64,000 nt of DNA from Babylonia areolata. Lineage: Eukaryota; Mollusca; Gastropoda; Neogastropoda; Buccinidae. Positions 26,840 through 36,510 of the stretch are shown here, in pieces. The notes under the pieces were generated by a model that made no database searches, was not told where the DNA came from, and saw only the letters and a program-made list of their open reading frames with translations. Position numbers and translations under genes: made by a program. The DNA lies in assembly GCF_041734735.1 (NCBI RefSeq), contig NC_134876.1:19061269-19125268 (forward strand), in the 5' to 3' direction. Within the stretch, counting starts at the first letter, position 1. Every line of letters starts with the position of its first letter.

Positions 26840-29800
26840 AACATGGAAACCAGTTTACTGAAACAAGTTCAACGCCAGAGCATTATTGGGCACAGGGCTG
26901 AATGAGCTAAGTACAGTTGGAGAGACAACACAGGGAGAAAAACACATGTTCTGGATCTGGGGCAGTGTTTTTTACACAGAATCTTAGTGATGTAAGAGTT
27001 AGTGCAAACTGACACTCGTGCCCTGTTCCTCAGGACCAGATAAAGATGAACATCTTGGGGTGGGAGAGTGTTTTTTACACAGAATCTTAGCGGTGTAAGA
27101 GTTAGTGCAAACTGATACTCGTGCCCTGTTCCTCAGGACCAGATAAAGATGAACATCTTGGGGTGGGAGAGTGTTTTTCACACAGAAACTTAGTGGTGTA
27201 AGAGCTAGTGCAAACTGATACTCGTGCCCTGTTCCTCAGGACCAGATAAAGATGAACATCTTGGGGTGGGAGAGTGTTTTTCACACAGAAACTTAGTGGT
27301 GTAAGAGCTAGTGCAAACTGATACTCGTGCCCTGTTCCTCAGGACCAGATAAAGGTGAACATCTTGGGCACCAAGGAGGAAGGAGACAAGCTGTCGCAGC
27401 GCATCATCCAGTCCCCAGAGCGCCTCAAAGCGGAGCAGGAGCGCGCCAAGAACCGCATCATGGAGCTGAAGGTGACAGTGCAGGACAAGCACCGGCGGCT
27501 TGACGAGGTGCAACGCCAGAAGGAGCAGATAACCAACCAGCAGAAGGGTGCTGAGATAATTGTGCGCATGCTGAGGGACATGAGCAACGATTCGGACAGG
27601 CTAGGGTGTGTTGGCCGCTTTTACTTTTATCTTTGTTTGCATTTTTTTTTTTTTTTTTAATTGATTGTTTAAATTTTCTAGTTCATGTTTTAAAAAAAGA
27701 AAAGAAAAAAGATTAGCACCCATTCCAAATTTGGATAAGCTGTGCATGGTTCTTTATTTCCATTTCTTCCCAGCCTCTTTTACTGCTGTTGTTTTTCTTA
27801 ACTGTAAAAGTGTGAGTACATGTGCAACTCAAATGTACATAGGAGAGAGTGAGGCAGAAAGGGAAAAGAAACAGAGGTGGGTTTTTTCTTCTTTGTTTGT
27901 GTGAGAATGGATGAGGTCACAGTATTTTGTATTTGTATTTCTTTTTATCACAACAGATTTCTCTGTGTGAAATTCAGGCTGCTCTCCCAAGGGAGAGCGC
28001 GTTGCTACACTACAGCGCCACCCAATTTTTTGTATTTTTTCCTGCATGCAGTTTATTTTGTTTTTCCTATCAAAGTGGATTTTTCTACAGAATTTTGCCA
28101 GGAACAACCCTTTTGTTGCCGTGGGTTCTTTTACGTGCGCTAAGTACATGCTGTACATGGGACCTTGCTTTATCGTCTCATCCGAATGACTAGCGTCCAG
28201 ACCACCACTCAAGGTCTAGTGGAGGGGGAGAAAATATCGGCGGCCGAGCCGTGATTTGAACCAGCGTGCTCAGATTCTCTCGCTTCCTAGGCGGACGCGT
28301 TACCTCTAGGCCATCACTCCACATGTAGAGCATATACATTTTCACCGACCATATTTCAATTTATAAGAATACTTCTACTTTTCACTTTGAATCAGGTTAT
28401 GAGGATTTTATTGTGACAATGGACAGAGACGCTGGATACCACACACCCTGGTCACTTCTGCCCTGCTCTTGCTTTAAGCATTAGACAATAAAACAGCAAA
28501 CGAGACACTGAGTTAATGTCTCTCAAAAGAAATGACAATGGTATGGATTGTCCTGTTTGATACACATATATTGCGCATTGTGTGAGAATTAGGAAGTAAC
28601 AGAATTACTGACAATGGCCTCAGAGCACATTTTCCTTTCATTCTGTGTGTGTGTATCAGAATTTGGAACCAGCATGCTTAAAGATGCCTCAGAACTCAGT
28701 TTCCCTTCCAGTTCATTCTGCTGTTGTAGGGACGTGGTGACGGTCTCCACTTGAGGGGGGAGTGAGTGGGATGCTCAGTCTGGTTCTGACATTAAGCAAT
28801 TATTGTCATCACTAGGGGGACGGACTACTAGGTGGTGTCCAAAGTACATGGAATAAGAACAGGTACAGGGAAAAAGTGACTCAGCAGCAGTGCAGGGTCT
28901 TCTCTGGTACGTGGCCTCCTGGCAACCTAATTAAAATCAGTGGTTCCCTGTGAACTGCTGACACTAGGACTGTGACACAAACATGGGTGTGGCTGTGTAT
29001 GGGGGGCTTGAAATGGGTGGCATGGGAGTAACACCACTGAAACAGTGTGGAGAATGGGGCAGCAACAAACTAACTTACAGCGGTCTTAGTACCCAGTTTC
29101 CCTTCATTCAGTTTGCATGTGTGTGTGTTGTGTGCTGTGTGTGTGTGTGTGTGTGTGTGTGACAGAGAGATGGAAAAGGAGAGCCAGCGCCTGCAGGACA
29201 CCTGCCAGGAACTGCACTCCACCCAGGTGGAGCAGACGGCCCGAGTCAACAGCCAGCGACAGCAGCAGGCGTCACGCCACGACAAGTCAGCCAAGATGGA
29301 CCTGCAGTACCACAACAAGAAGGCCTCCATGCAGGAGCAGATCACACAGCTCTCACAGTCAGTGCCTGCCACTTTCAGTTTCAGTTTTAGTTTCTCAAGG
29401 AGGCGTCACTGGAAAACCCAAATATGCTTCAACATATCTTGCCAGGTAGATGCCTGACCAACAACATGAACCAACATGCTCTTAGACAGGCCTTGAGTGC
29501 ACGCTTATATATTTGTGTACCTATGAGAGTAGGCTTCCTCAACAAAATTTTGCCAGAGGACAACACTTCTGTTACCATGGAGTCAGAAAGGGTGAGATCA
29601 GGATTCGAACCCAGACCCTCACGAATGCTGTACTGGCTGATAAGTGTCTTAACCATTCTGCCATCTTTCTCATGCCTGCCAGATTCCAGCCATCTTTCTG
29701 TCTGTCTGTCTGTCTGACAACACACATTGTTCAGATTGAACACGGCTTGTCTTTGATCTTTTTATCTAAATTCAGGTTTAGTGTGTCAGATATTGCCGCC

Positions 29801-32800
29801 ATTGCTTGAGATACAGTGGGAAAAGTTATATGTTCGTGTTTTTATGTCACTTTATTTAATGCATCTGAAGAAAATGAAATGCAGATCATGTTTTGTTGTC
29901 CTGTTCTACATTACCTGAAGATAAAACGGATTCAACCTTTTTATTATCAAAATCCATGTCTTTTCAGGTTTTATTTACTTATGGCATGTAAAAATGAAAA
30001 CGTCTTTACTAATGCACAGAAATTCCACATGTCACTTTTACACCGTTTTGTGTCTGATTTCTTATACTGTTTCTACTTGTTTTGTTTCATGGTGGTTTCC
30101 AGATTTATTACAATATCTAGTTTTTGTTCCCACTTAACATAGGAATCTATATTGTACATAAAAACTGGTTCAAATAGTATATTGTGGTACGTTTTTGATG
30201 CTTTCTAGTTAATATCAGATTCTTGTTGTGTTTTATTTCAAAGGCTAATATTGCTCATGGTTAAAGTAACTTTTAATTGAATGAATAAATCCTGAGTACA
30301 CCAAATGATTAACATTGATGCCATACTTTTCTGAACGTTTTGGAATGAACTGTATTGTTACCAACTTAAAATTTTTCGTTTATTTATTTTTTAAAATTCA
30401 CTTATTCATTAATTTGATGACTTATCCATTATATATATATATATATATATCTTTTTTTTTCCCCCCGTCAAGGCCTGACAGGGCGTGTTGAGTTACGCTT
30501 GTCAGACAACTGCTTAGCAGATTTGTAGCATATAAGGATTTGTCCGAACACAGCGATGCCTCTTTGAGTAACTGAACTGAACTGTCGTTAGATTCCGAAA
30601 GTGCCTCTTGCGCTTCTCTTAAAACCTGCTTGTTTTGTAAAGTTCATGTGTGCTTGAAATATTAGATCTCTTGGGTATTTATTACGTTCAGTATTCTACA
30701 ATTTTCTTGGTCCAAAAATTGATACAGAGCCAATGAATTTTTGGGCATTCTATAGAGGATTTTCTTCCACTTTGCTGGTCCTGTGTATAGCTTACCTTTT
30801 AACCCATGCCATGTTTTCATCCCAGATTAATTCATTTCACAGTCTCTGCAATATTTAGATTTTAAAACACATTTAAAAAAATGATAGGAAGCCTCTGTGA
30901 GATTTCTTCAAATAATACTGCTTACATCTGTTATGAAACAATTATTTTTTTACATGGATAGTACCACTCTAAACTGAAATTATTTCAAGAAAAACATCTT
31001 ACCGATCATTGATTCTTTAAAGATGAAGTATTGAAGTTTATTGATCAGAACATACTTAGGCAAAAGAAGTTAATCAATCTTACCATATTTAAAAATAAAA
31101 AGAGTGACAAAAGAAAAGATTATGTGTGGGATAGTGTGTGTATATTTACACAAGGGCATGTGTCAATGTGTATGCATACAGGTATGTGTGTGTAAAAGTG
31201 TGCATTGGTGAATCCTGACATCAGATTTCAAATGGTGTTGACTCTTACCGCCAGTGCGGAACTGAAAAGACATGTTACTGTTTCAGACTGAAGGAGACGC
31301 TGCACGATCCCCGGGGGTCCAGTGAGAGCAAGAAGGCTGAGTTGATGAAGGAGAAGGAGCTGATTATGGAGGAGACAGAGAAGAAGTTGAAGGAGAAAGA
31401 CGCTAACTTGGAACAAGTCACCAACCTCTACTCTGAGATCTTGCAACAGGTGACCTCTTACTTTGTGTAACTCATTTCTGTTGTGCTTAATGGTCAGAAA
31501 TACAGAAAAACAACAAAGAAAGAAAACCAGATCTTGAAGTCTCGCAGTAGGTGATTTGTATTTTGTGATGAAGGTTAAAGGTGCCATAGCCTTTTACAGT
31601 CATTGGTGAAGTGATTTCATAATCTCTGTGTTTAGGGCTCAGAAGAGGAAGGTGGGGTCCACTCCTCTCCTGCTAATTCTAACCTTCCCCAACCAAAGTC
31701 AGGTATCCATTCACACCCGGTTGTAGTGAAGAAAAGTGGAGTAAAGTGCCTTTGCCAAGGACACAACACCATGCTGCAATGGGGCTTTGAACCCTGATTG
31801 CTGGTGAACCTCACCTCACCTCACCTCAGGCCCATAACTACATAGTAGTTGTTTGGGGAAACTTGAGGACCGCAGACGCAACCTTCCTTCTCCGTCTCTG
31901 TCAGCAGCCGCCGGCAGCAGCTCACGTGTATGAGCTGGTGAACACTGGATCATAAATCCACAACTACTACTGCTGTTGCACGTTTCTTAGGCTGGCCAGT
32001 TGCTTTTCAAGCAGCACATTAAGAAACCCAACACATCTTGTGGTTAAAAGCTAAAAGATGAAGTGTTTGACCTGCCTTCCTTGATAGTAATGCTTCAAGT
32101 ACGAATTAAGATATACTGGACATGTTTATGCATTTTCAGGTACAGTTCTTACCAGTGACAAAAGAAGGAAGAAAAAAGAAAAAGAAATGGAAATGAATTT
32201 GTGCAAGTTATGTAACTGGATACAATAAACTTTGTTGCTTAAGGTTGGCATAAAAATCAGTATGAAGCCTACAATAAAATGATCACTCATTGTTCAGTTC
32301 TTTTTGCAGTCATAGAGGTTAATCATTTTTAACTAGCTCATTGTTAGTTGACTGCTTCAGAACAGCGACACTAATCAGACTTACCACAAATCTTTGGACA
32401 CAGCCTTGAAGATAGCAATTCTGGAGTAAAACCTGGTGTGAAATAAATGTTCTCCAGGCTCTGTTCATTCTGATATGACAAAAGCCAAGTCCTCTGACAG
32501 TGTTTGATAGTTGTGTCTATGACCATCAGAACAACAGACGAGGCAATTGTTGTCCAGACTATCTGGACAAGAATTTTATTATAGTGGAGAGTGTCTTGCC
32601 CACTCTCTCAGCCAAGAGGGCTTAAGAACAGTCACTGTTGGTGTGGTCCGTTGAAAGTTATCTTTGTTGTAAAAGAGAGATGTTTTCATTTGCACCATTG
32701 TTTGTCACTTGTGTTTGTTATACCTCTCAGGTTTGAAATCCTGTGTGTCTGGCAGGTGGACAAGGGGAACATAAAGGTGGCGACTGAATTCCAGCAGGTC

Positions 32801-32836
32801 AGGGCCAACTTTAAAAACTGCAGCCAAGAATCCTAA
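18783..32836 (+). CDS. NUF2: Kinetochore protein Nuf2, 11 coding exons, complete
   Basis: Nuf2 is a subunit of the NDC80 complex, which couples kinetochores to spindle microtubules. Coding exons, all with AG/GT borders and continuous phase: 18783-18893, 21260-21334, 21776-21858, 24279-24340, 25038-25135, 25692-25802, 26344-26463, 27343-27605, 29166-29357, 31287-31449, 32756-32836. Together they give 1359 nt, about 452 aa; human NUF2 is 464. The start reads MAECTYGYPILTAEECVSFF, and exon 5 gives SGAINFIRFR, matching human SGIINFIHFR. Exons 1-5 (143 residues) form the calponin-homology domain. Exons 6-11 are heptad-rich coiled coil; exon 8 has SPERLK, as human SPEKLK. The start ATG follows an acceptor at 18773, so a 5' UTR exon lies upstream. 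The stop is at 32834-32836. Splice oddities at exons 8 and 9 and a possible microexon are listed separately. Family assignment rests on remembered homology; exon borders are inferred from consensus. Confidence 0.93.
19225..19710 (+). mobile_element. Penelope-like element remnant (GIY-YIG part)
   Basis: A fossil of a Penelope-like retroelement. Recognisable pieces are a Cys-rich lead (PGCFRCNRGTACDVLL), a GIY-YIG nuclease core (ALKQYIGQTQNSLRER) and a C-terminal part (KREQFWMAKLRTVHPFGLNS). Only the 3' part is present and it is broken in at least one place. It lies in NUF2 intron 1. Confidence 0.7.
19797..19965. repeat. Trinucleotide (TAC/GAC) cluster
   Basis: Imperfect TAC, GAC and CAC triplets directly after the Penelope-like remnant. 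The two long open frames through it are low-complexity artefacts. Confidence 0.8.
20752..20805 (+). ncRNA. Hammerhead-ribozyme-like hairpin
   Basis: CTTGAGGAAGGAACGTGATC is followed by GTTCCGAAAA. GGAACG and CGTTCC pair perfectly around a TGAT loop and are followed by GAAA, the stem II/GAAA layout of the minimal hammerheads carried by Penelope-like elements. The first core strand matches only approximately, so activity is doubtful. It is about 1 kb downstream of the Penelope-like remnant. Confidence 0.3.
20837..20905. repeat. (CT)n(TATC)n(TA)n microsatellite
   Basis: Composite pyrimidine and TA tract in NUF2 intron 1. Confidence 0.9.
22070..22848 (+). mobile_element. SINE family A interrupted by SINE B
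   Basis: The head starts GATGGGCACAATAGCCGAGT and the body runs to GCCGCCTACATG (22357). It resumes at 22752 with GCGGGGTAAAGAATGGTCAT and ends in (GAA)n. A SINE B copy fills the gap. It lies in NUF2 intron 3. Confidence 0.85.
22358..22745 (+). mobile_element. SINE family B nested in SINE A
   Basis: A tRNA-like head (TGGAGTGATGGCCTAGAGGT, B-box GGTTCGAATC) leads into a body containing AAAGAACCCACGGCAACAAA and a tail of (AAATAC) units. The 6-bp TACATG occurs at both ends (22352-22357 and 22746-22751) as target duplication. Confidence 0.85.
22893..23065 (+). mobile_element. SINE B fragment
   Basis: A diverged body segment (GTGGTGGTCTGGGTGATATG, then AGAGCGGCCCTTATTTTACA) matches family B in order but lacks the head. 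Confidence 0.6.
23520..23730 (+). mobile_element. SINE A fragment
   Basis: Contains CATATCAGTGTTCAGAGGGT, AAACGGTCATACATGCAAAA and TTGGAGTTGCAGCCCATGAG, then an A-rich tail. It is diverged and lies in NUF2 intron 3. Confidence 0.6.
25544..25573 (+). other. Possible 30-nt microexon in NUF2 intron 5
   Basis: A T-rich tract and CTTTAG are followed by 30 bases and then GTAAGTG. The piece is phase 0 like its neighbours and would insert LLGCFLRFHD between the CH domain and the coiled coil. Human Nuf2 aligns without it, so the base model leaves it out. Confidence 0.3.
25818..25905 (-). mobile_element. SINE A tail fragment
   Basis: TTCTTCTTCATCTTAGTTCA and GGGCTGTGACTTCCACATTC are the reverse complement of the family A tail. 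It begins only about 15 bases after the NUF2 exon 6 donor. Confidence 0.6.
26788..26840. repeat. (TA)n(TG)n microsatellite
   Basis: (TA)13 then (TG)12 in NUF2 intron 7, upstream of the 103-bp array. Confidence 0.9.
26965..27369 (+). repeat. 103-bp tandem array spanning NUF2 intron 7 end and exon 8 start
   Basis: Four units begin at 26965, 27068, 27171 and 27274, each 103 bp apart and differing at only a few positions. Every unit carries the acceptor CCTGTTCCTCAG followed by GACCAGATAAA and further exon 8 bases through CATCTTGGG. Acceptor copies put the first exonic base at 27034, 27137, 27240 and 27343. Only the last copy continues into the real exon 8 (CACCAAGGAGG); the others run into GTGGGAGAG and the next unit. 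Each unit also contains GTAAGA after GATGT or GGTGT, a possible donor. Confidence 0.9.
27924..28321 (-). mobile_element. SINE family B, near full length
   Basis: This is the reverse-complement counterpart of the 22358 copy: the head ends at GGCCATCACTCCA (28321) and the AAATAC-type tail is at 27924. It lies in NUF2 intron 8, in the opposite orientation to the intron 3 copy. Confidence 0.85.
29121..29165 (+). promoter_or_regulatory. UG-repeat splice acceptor of NUF2 exon 9
   Basis: The 3' splice site of exon 9 is preceded not by a pyrimidine tract but by GT-rich sequence ending in an uninterrupted (TG)13 (29136-29161) and then ACAG. The exon downstream (29166-29357) is 192 nt and has the same phase at both ends, so skipping it would keep frame. 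UG repeats beside acceptors recruit TDP-43/CELF-type proteins in vertebrates; action here is inference. Confidence 0.75.
29370..29680 (-). mobile_element. SINE family C, near full length
   Basis: On the minus strand, a tRNA-like head (GATGGCAGAATGGTTAAGAC, B-box GGTTCGAATC) leads to a shared 3' domain (GGTCAGGCATCTACCTGGCA, GACGCCTCCTTGAG) and ends in repeated ACTGAA units. It starts about 12 bases after the NUF2 exon 9 donor. Confidence 0.8.
30465..30595 (+). mobile_element. SINE C 3' domain
   Basis: TCAAGGCCTGACAGGGCGTG, GGATTTGTCCGAACACAGCG and GCCTCTTTGAGTAACTGAAC, sense orientation, in NUF2 intron 9. Confidence 0.75.
31632..31830 (-). mobile_element. Possible SINE with B-box-like end and (CCTCA)n
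   Basis: Contains GTATCCATTCACACCCGGTT, GTGCCTTTGCCAAGGACACA and GGGGCTTTGAACCCTGATTG (a B-box-like match on the minus strand), then ACCTCACCTCACCTCACCTC. This word order is common in dispersed invertebrate repeats. Family not named. Confidence 0.5.
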
Positions 32837-32935
32837 CCAACAAGCTGAGGCTGTCGCTGAGCATTTTTATAACAGAACTGTTACAGACAAGATACATTAC
32901 TTCTGAGAACATTGGAAAGTCTTGAACTGTTTGTA

Positions 32936-32941
32936 AATAAA
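32936..32941 (+). terminator. NUF2 polyadenylation signal
   Basis: AATAAA about 100 bases after the stop codon, the first such signal in the 3' UTR. Confidence 0.65.
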
Positions 32942-33942
32942 TTGAAACAAGTTTGTTGAAGAGAGGCGAGTTTTCTCTATCGTTAAAAGTGTTTTGTAGT
33001 GTCAGTGTTTGAATGTAAATGTTTTTGAAGTGATGGTGTTTGAATGTAAGTAACATTCAGAAACCGGTTTGCATCAATGTATAAAGTTAGAGAAATTGGT
33101 TAATGTACATTGTCATGGGGAAAAAAGCCTTTGTTTTTTCTTTACTTTTTATAGGATTGGAGGTAAAAACAAATAGAAAGCAGTAAACCACCCACGCTTA
33201 GTCATTGTAACAATCTGCGTTGGCCAAGAATGAGCCACAAGAAAAATAACGGAGGGTTGTTAAGTGCAGCACCACCTGAAAAATTCCGTGGGTTGTAAAT
33301 TCATGCATCATCTTTTGTATATAGATTAGCTTTAGTCAAAGCTATGTCAGAGGTTAAAGGTCGGGATCACAATGTCATATGAGGGAAAAAAATTTACGAA
33401 ACATGACAGGGTAAGCATGATAGACTTGACATCTTGCATTCTATCTTCATCAGACATGGTACAATGATTACAGCAATGACTATGTCTATTGCCTCTCTCA
33501 GACTGTCCAGCTTGCAATGTACAAGACCACGCTGGTTAACTTCAAAATTATCTTATCTTTATGCTTTTAATATCAGTCTATCATAATAATTCATTAACTT
33601 AGGTTTTCTGTAAATATTTTGTTAATTTCAGTGCAGTAAAAATGTGATTTTGATTTTGTTCTCCTGTTTCCCTGTAACTGTGGATGTAAAAATCTTCCTC
33701 TTTGCAACATATCCACATTCACTTCTCTGCCTTCACCCTTTCTATGTGTAATATTGTTTAAGAATGTGAAACCTCACATTCTTGAATTAAAGCATACACA
33801 GATGCATGCACAAATGTATACACATATGCACACAGTCTGCTGTTAACGGTTATGCTTTGGCATTCACACACAGGAATGCACACTTTAAAATACAAACTGA
33901 AATGGAACTGAAAAAGAAAAGTCTAAGACTAAGAAAAGAGAT

Positions 33943-34345
33943 CCCTATGCAATGTCACTGATCAGTCTCAGAGATCCTTATACAATGTCACTGATCAGTC
34001 TCAGAGATCCCTATGCAATGTCACTATCAGTCTCAGAGATCCTTATACAATGTCACTGATCAGTCTCAAAGATCCCTATGCAATGTCACTATCAGTCACA
34101 GAGATCCTTATACAATGTCACTGATCAGTCTCGGAGATCCCTATACAATGTCACTGATCAGTCTCATTTCTTGTACAATGTCACTGATCAGTCTCGGAGA
34201 TCCCTATACAATGTCACTGATCAGTCTCATTCCTTGTACAATATCACTGATCAGTCTCAGATATCCTTGTACAATGTCATTGATCAGTCTCATTCCTTGT
34301 ACAATGTCACAGATCAGTCTCAGAGGTCCCTATACAATGTCATGG
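33943..34345. repeat. Minisatellite, 13 units of 30-33 bp
   Basis: Units are variants of CAATGTCACTGATCAGTCTC plus AGAGATCCCTATA. Shorter 30-bp forms (CATTCCTTGTA) alternate with 33-bp forms in the second half, giving a higher-order dimer. It lies between the 3' ends of NUF2 and CNPPD1. Confidence 0.9.
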
Positions 34346-36510
34346 TAAAAATTCAGAAAATGCACATATTCTTTGATCATTGTAAATGCACACTGATGAT
34401 ATTGCAAACAAACTTGCATTTTTTTGTTGCTGTATATCTGCATAGAAATGAAACACACACACACACACACACACACAGAGTGAACAACAAAGAAGGCAAA
34501 ACACCAGAAGAAAAATGGGAATAAATGAAGCACTCCAACAGCTTGGATTGGTAAGTTTTGGTACAGTAATTTTTATTTTGAGGTTACAAAACAAAAATAA
34601 ATTCATACTTTGTATATCAGTATGTTTCTTAAAAAACATATGTTAATTAAACTCACTCACAAAGCTCAATATTATGTTACACTGTTACTGTGTCATACTA
34701 ATTCATGCTATTAAATTGAGCACCACTCATTCAGTTCATCAAAGCATACATGAACTGCATTCTGTCATTACCGGCAGTAAAGTAACACTTAAGGGCTGAT
34801 GCTGCCATCTTAAAACAGCAGGAAATCTTTAATCTAATAAATCAACACTAGTTTCTGCTCCACGTTTTGAAATTCTGTGCAACCTCAGTAACTACCTTGG
34901 CTTCCCACTGTAGCTGAATTGTATTCGGGTTGTTTTGGAAGTAAAACAGCAGCCATGTTTGAAAAGGACAAGAAACTGGGGGAACTGCAACGCTCAATCA
35001 ATGCATAACACCCACAAAACTATTCTGAAAAAAAACCCCAACACAATTCATTATGTGTTTGTTTTTTTAAACAACCAATCACAAGAATAGGATGTTTGTA
35101 GCATGAACACAAGTGATGTCACAACTTGCGTGCTGACAAAGACCATTTATCTAAAAACTCTTCCCAAAATTTTCAAGCTAAATGTTCATGACATGAGCCA
35201 ACACTTTCACAGTGAAGCAGTTTTAAGAGAGAGAATGGATTTTGGAAAGGAATTTGCATTAATTAAGAGTGTCATCATCATAGGTTGGAAGCCCAGTGGT
35301 GCAGATATGTTGGCAGGAAGTGGCAACCTTTTACAGAGGCTTTGTACCCTACACAGACAGCTCCTTTATGAATGCATCAGATTCTGAGTACACTGTGTAC
35401 ACAGCAATTTTTTTTTTTTAACTGCACAGAGAAGGTACTAAGATGCACTAAATTTGTGAAACTGTGTTGGTTGCTGTTAGTGTGTGTGTGTGTGTGAAGT
35501 TTGTGTATGAGGATATGCATAAGTGTGTATGCCTTGGTAACCTTTTACAGAGTAACAGACTTTGTAAAATACACAGACAGCTACTTTCTGAATGCATCTG
35601 ATTCTCAGTGTGCAAATTTATGAAGTAAGAATCATTAGATATGTATAAGTGTACATGCATCTGTGGCTGCACATCATTGTCAGCAAGCATGCATGTGTGT
35701 GTGCAAGTGTCCTGACATTTAGAAAAATAGGAATTTTTCAGCTCACGCACACAAAATATTTTTCTGTTGTCATTTTCAAACATAAATCAAACTTTCCCAA
35801 AAATGTTAAACAGTTATTCCTTTCTATCATTATAGTTTGCGGAAGATACAACAGTGTGAATTAATCTGATAAAAAGTATGTATAAACATATTTTCTGATC
35901 TGATCAGTAATATAGAGTGAAGACATTCAATGGGAGATCTGGTAATCCTCAGGAAAAAAGTCAGTGGGTAGCCCTGACAAGTGACACAGCCAGGAATCAA
36001 TATATATAATAACTTTTTTTTTAAAAAGAAAGAAAAAAACAATAACAAAACACACACACACACACTGAACTTAAGCCATTACGACACTTTCAAACATGAA
36101 GCATAAATTTCTTTTCAGCTGGTTTAATTCCTTCACTGGAAGACTGGCAGTTTGTTTCATTGACAATATTTTCATACATGTTTAACATTTAGTCTGGCCT
36201 TAGTTTATATAGTAATAAAAATATTCTGTATCTGCTTTCATCATTATTCTCTACATTAAAGCAACTATAACGCATGGCAGTGTGCTGGTTCTATCACAAT
36301 GGCCCATAACTGTAATAAGAATACCAGTAACTAGATTTTTTTCTGAGTCCAAGGCAAAAGGTTATTTCCAGACATATTTTGGTTTTCAAACACAATTATT
36401 AATAGTATACTGTATACAATATATATATCTCTGTATATATATATTCAGAGACCATCTCAGAAGACAAATGCAGCAAGTCAGCTACTGTGCACTTGTGCAG
36501 CATCTGATGG
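34346..36510. other. Convergent intergenic region NUF2/CNPPD1
   Basis: AT-rich sequence with short (CA)n at 34455-34477 and 36050-36065. It must contain the CNPPD1 3' UTR on the minus strand, but I could not pick its poly(A) site with confidence. Confidence 0.5.

Noticed and set aside
31228-31587. 119-codon minus ORF
   Set aside because: Antisense shadow of NUF2 exon 10.
33943-34345. CRISPR-like regular repeats
   Set aside because: Units are contiguous without unique spacers and lie between animal genes; it is a minisatellite.
34013-34524. 111- and 148-codon repetitive ORFs
   Set aside because: They are frames kept open by the minisatellite; no start context or conserved sequence.
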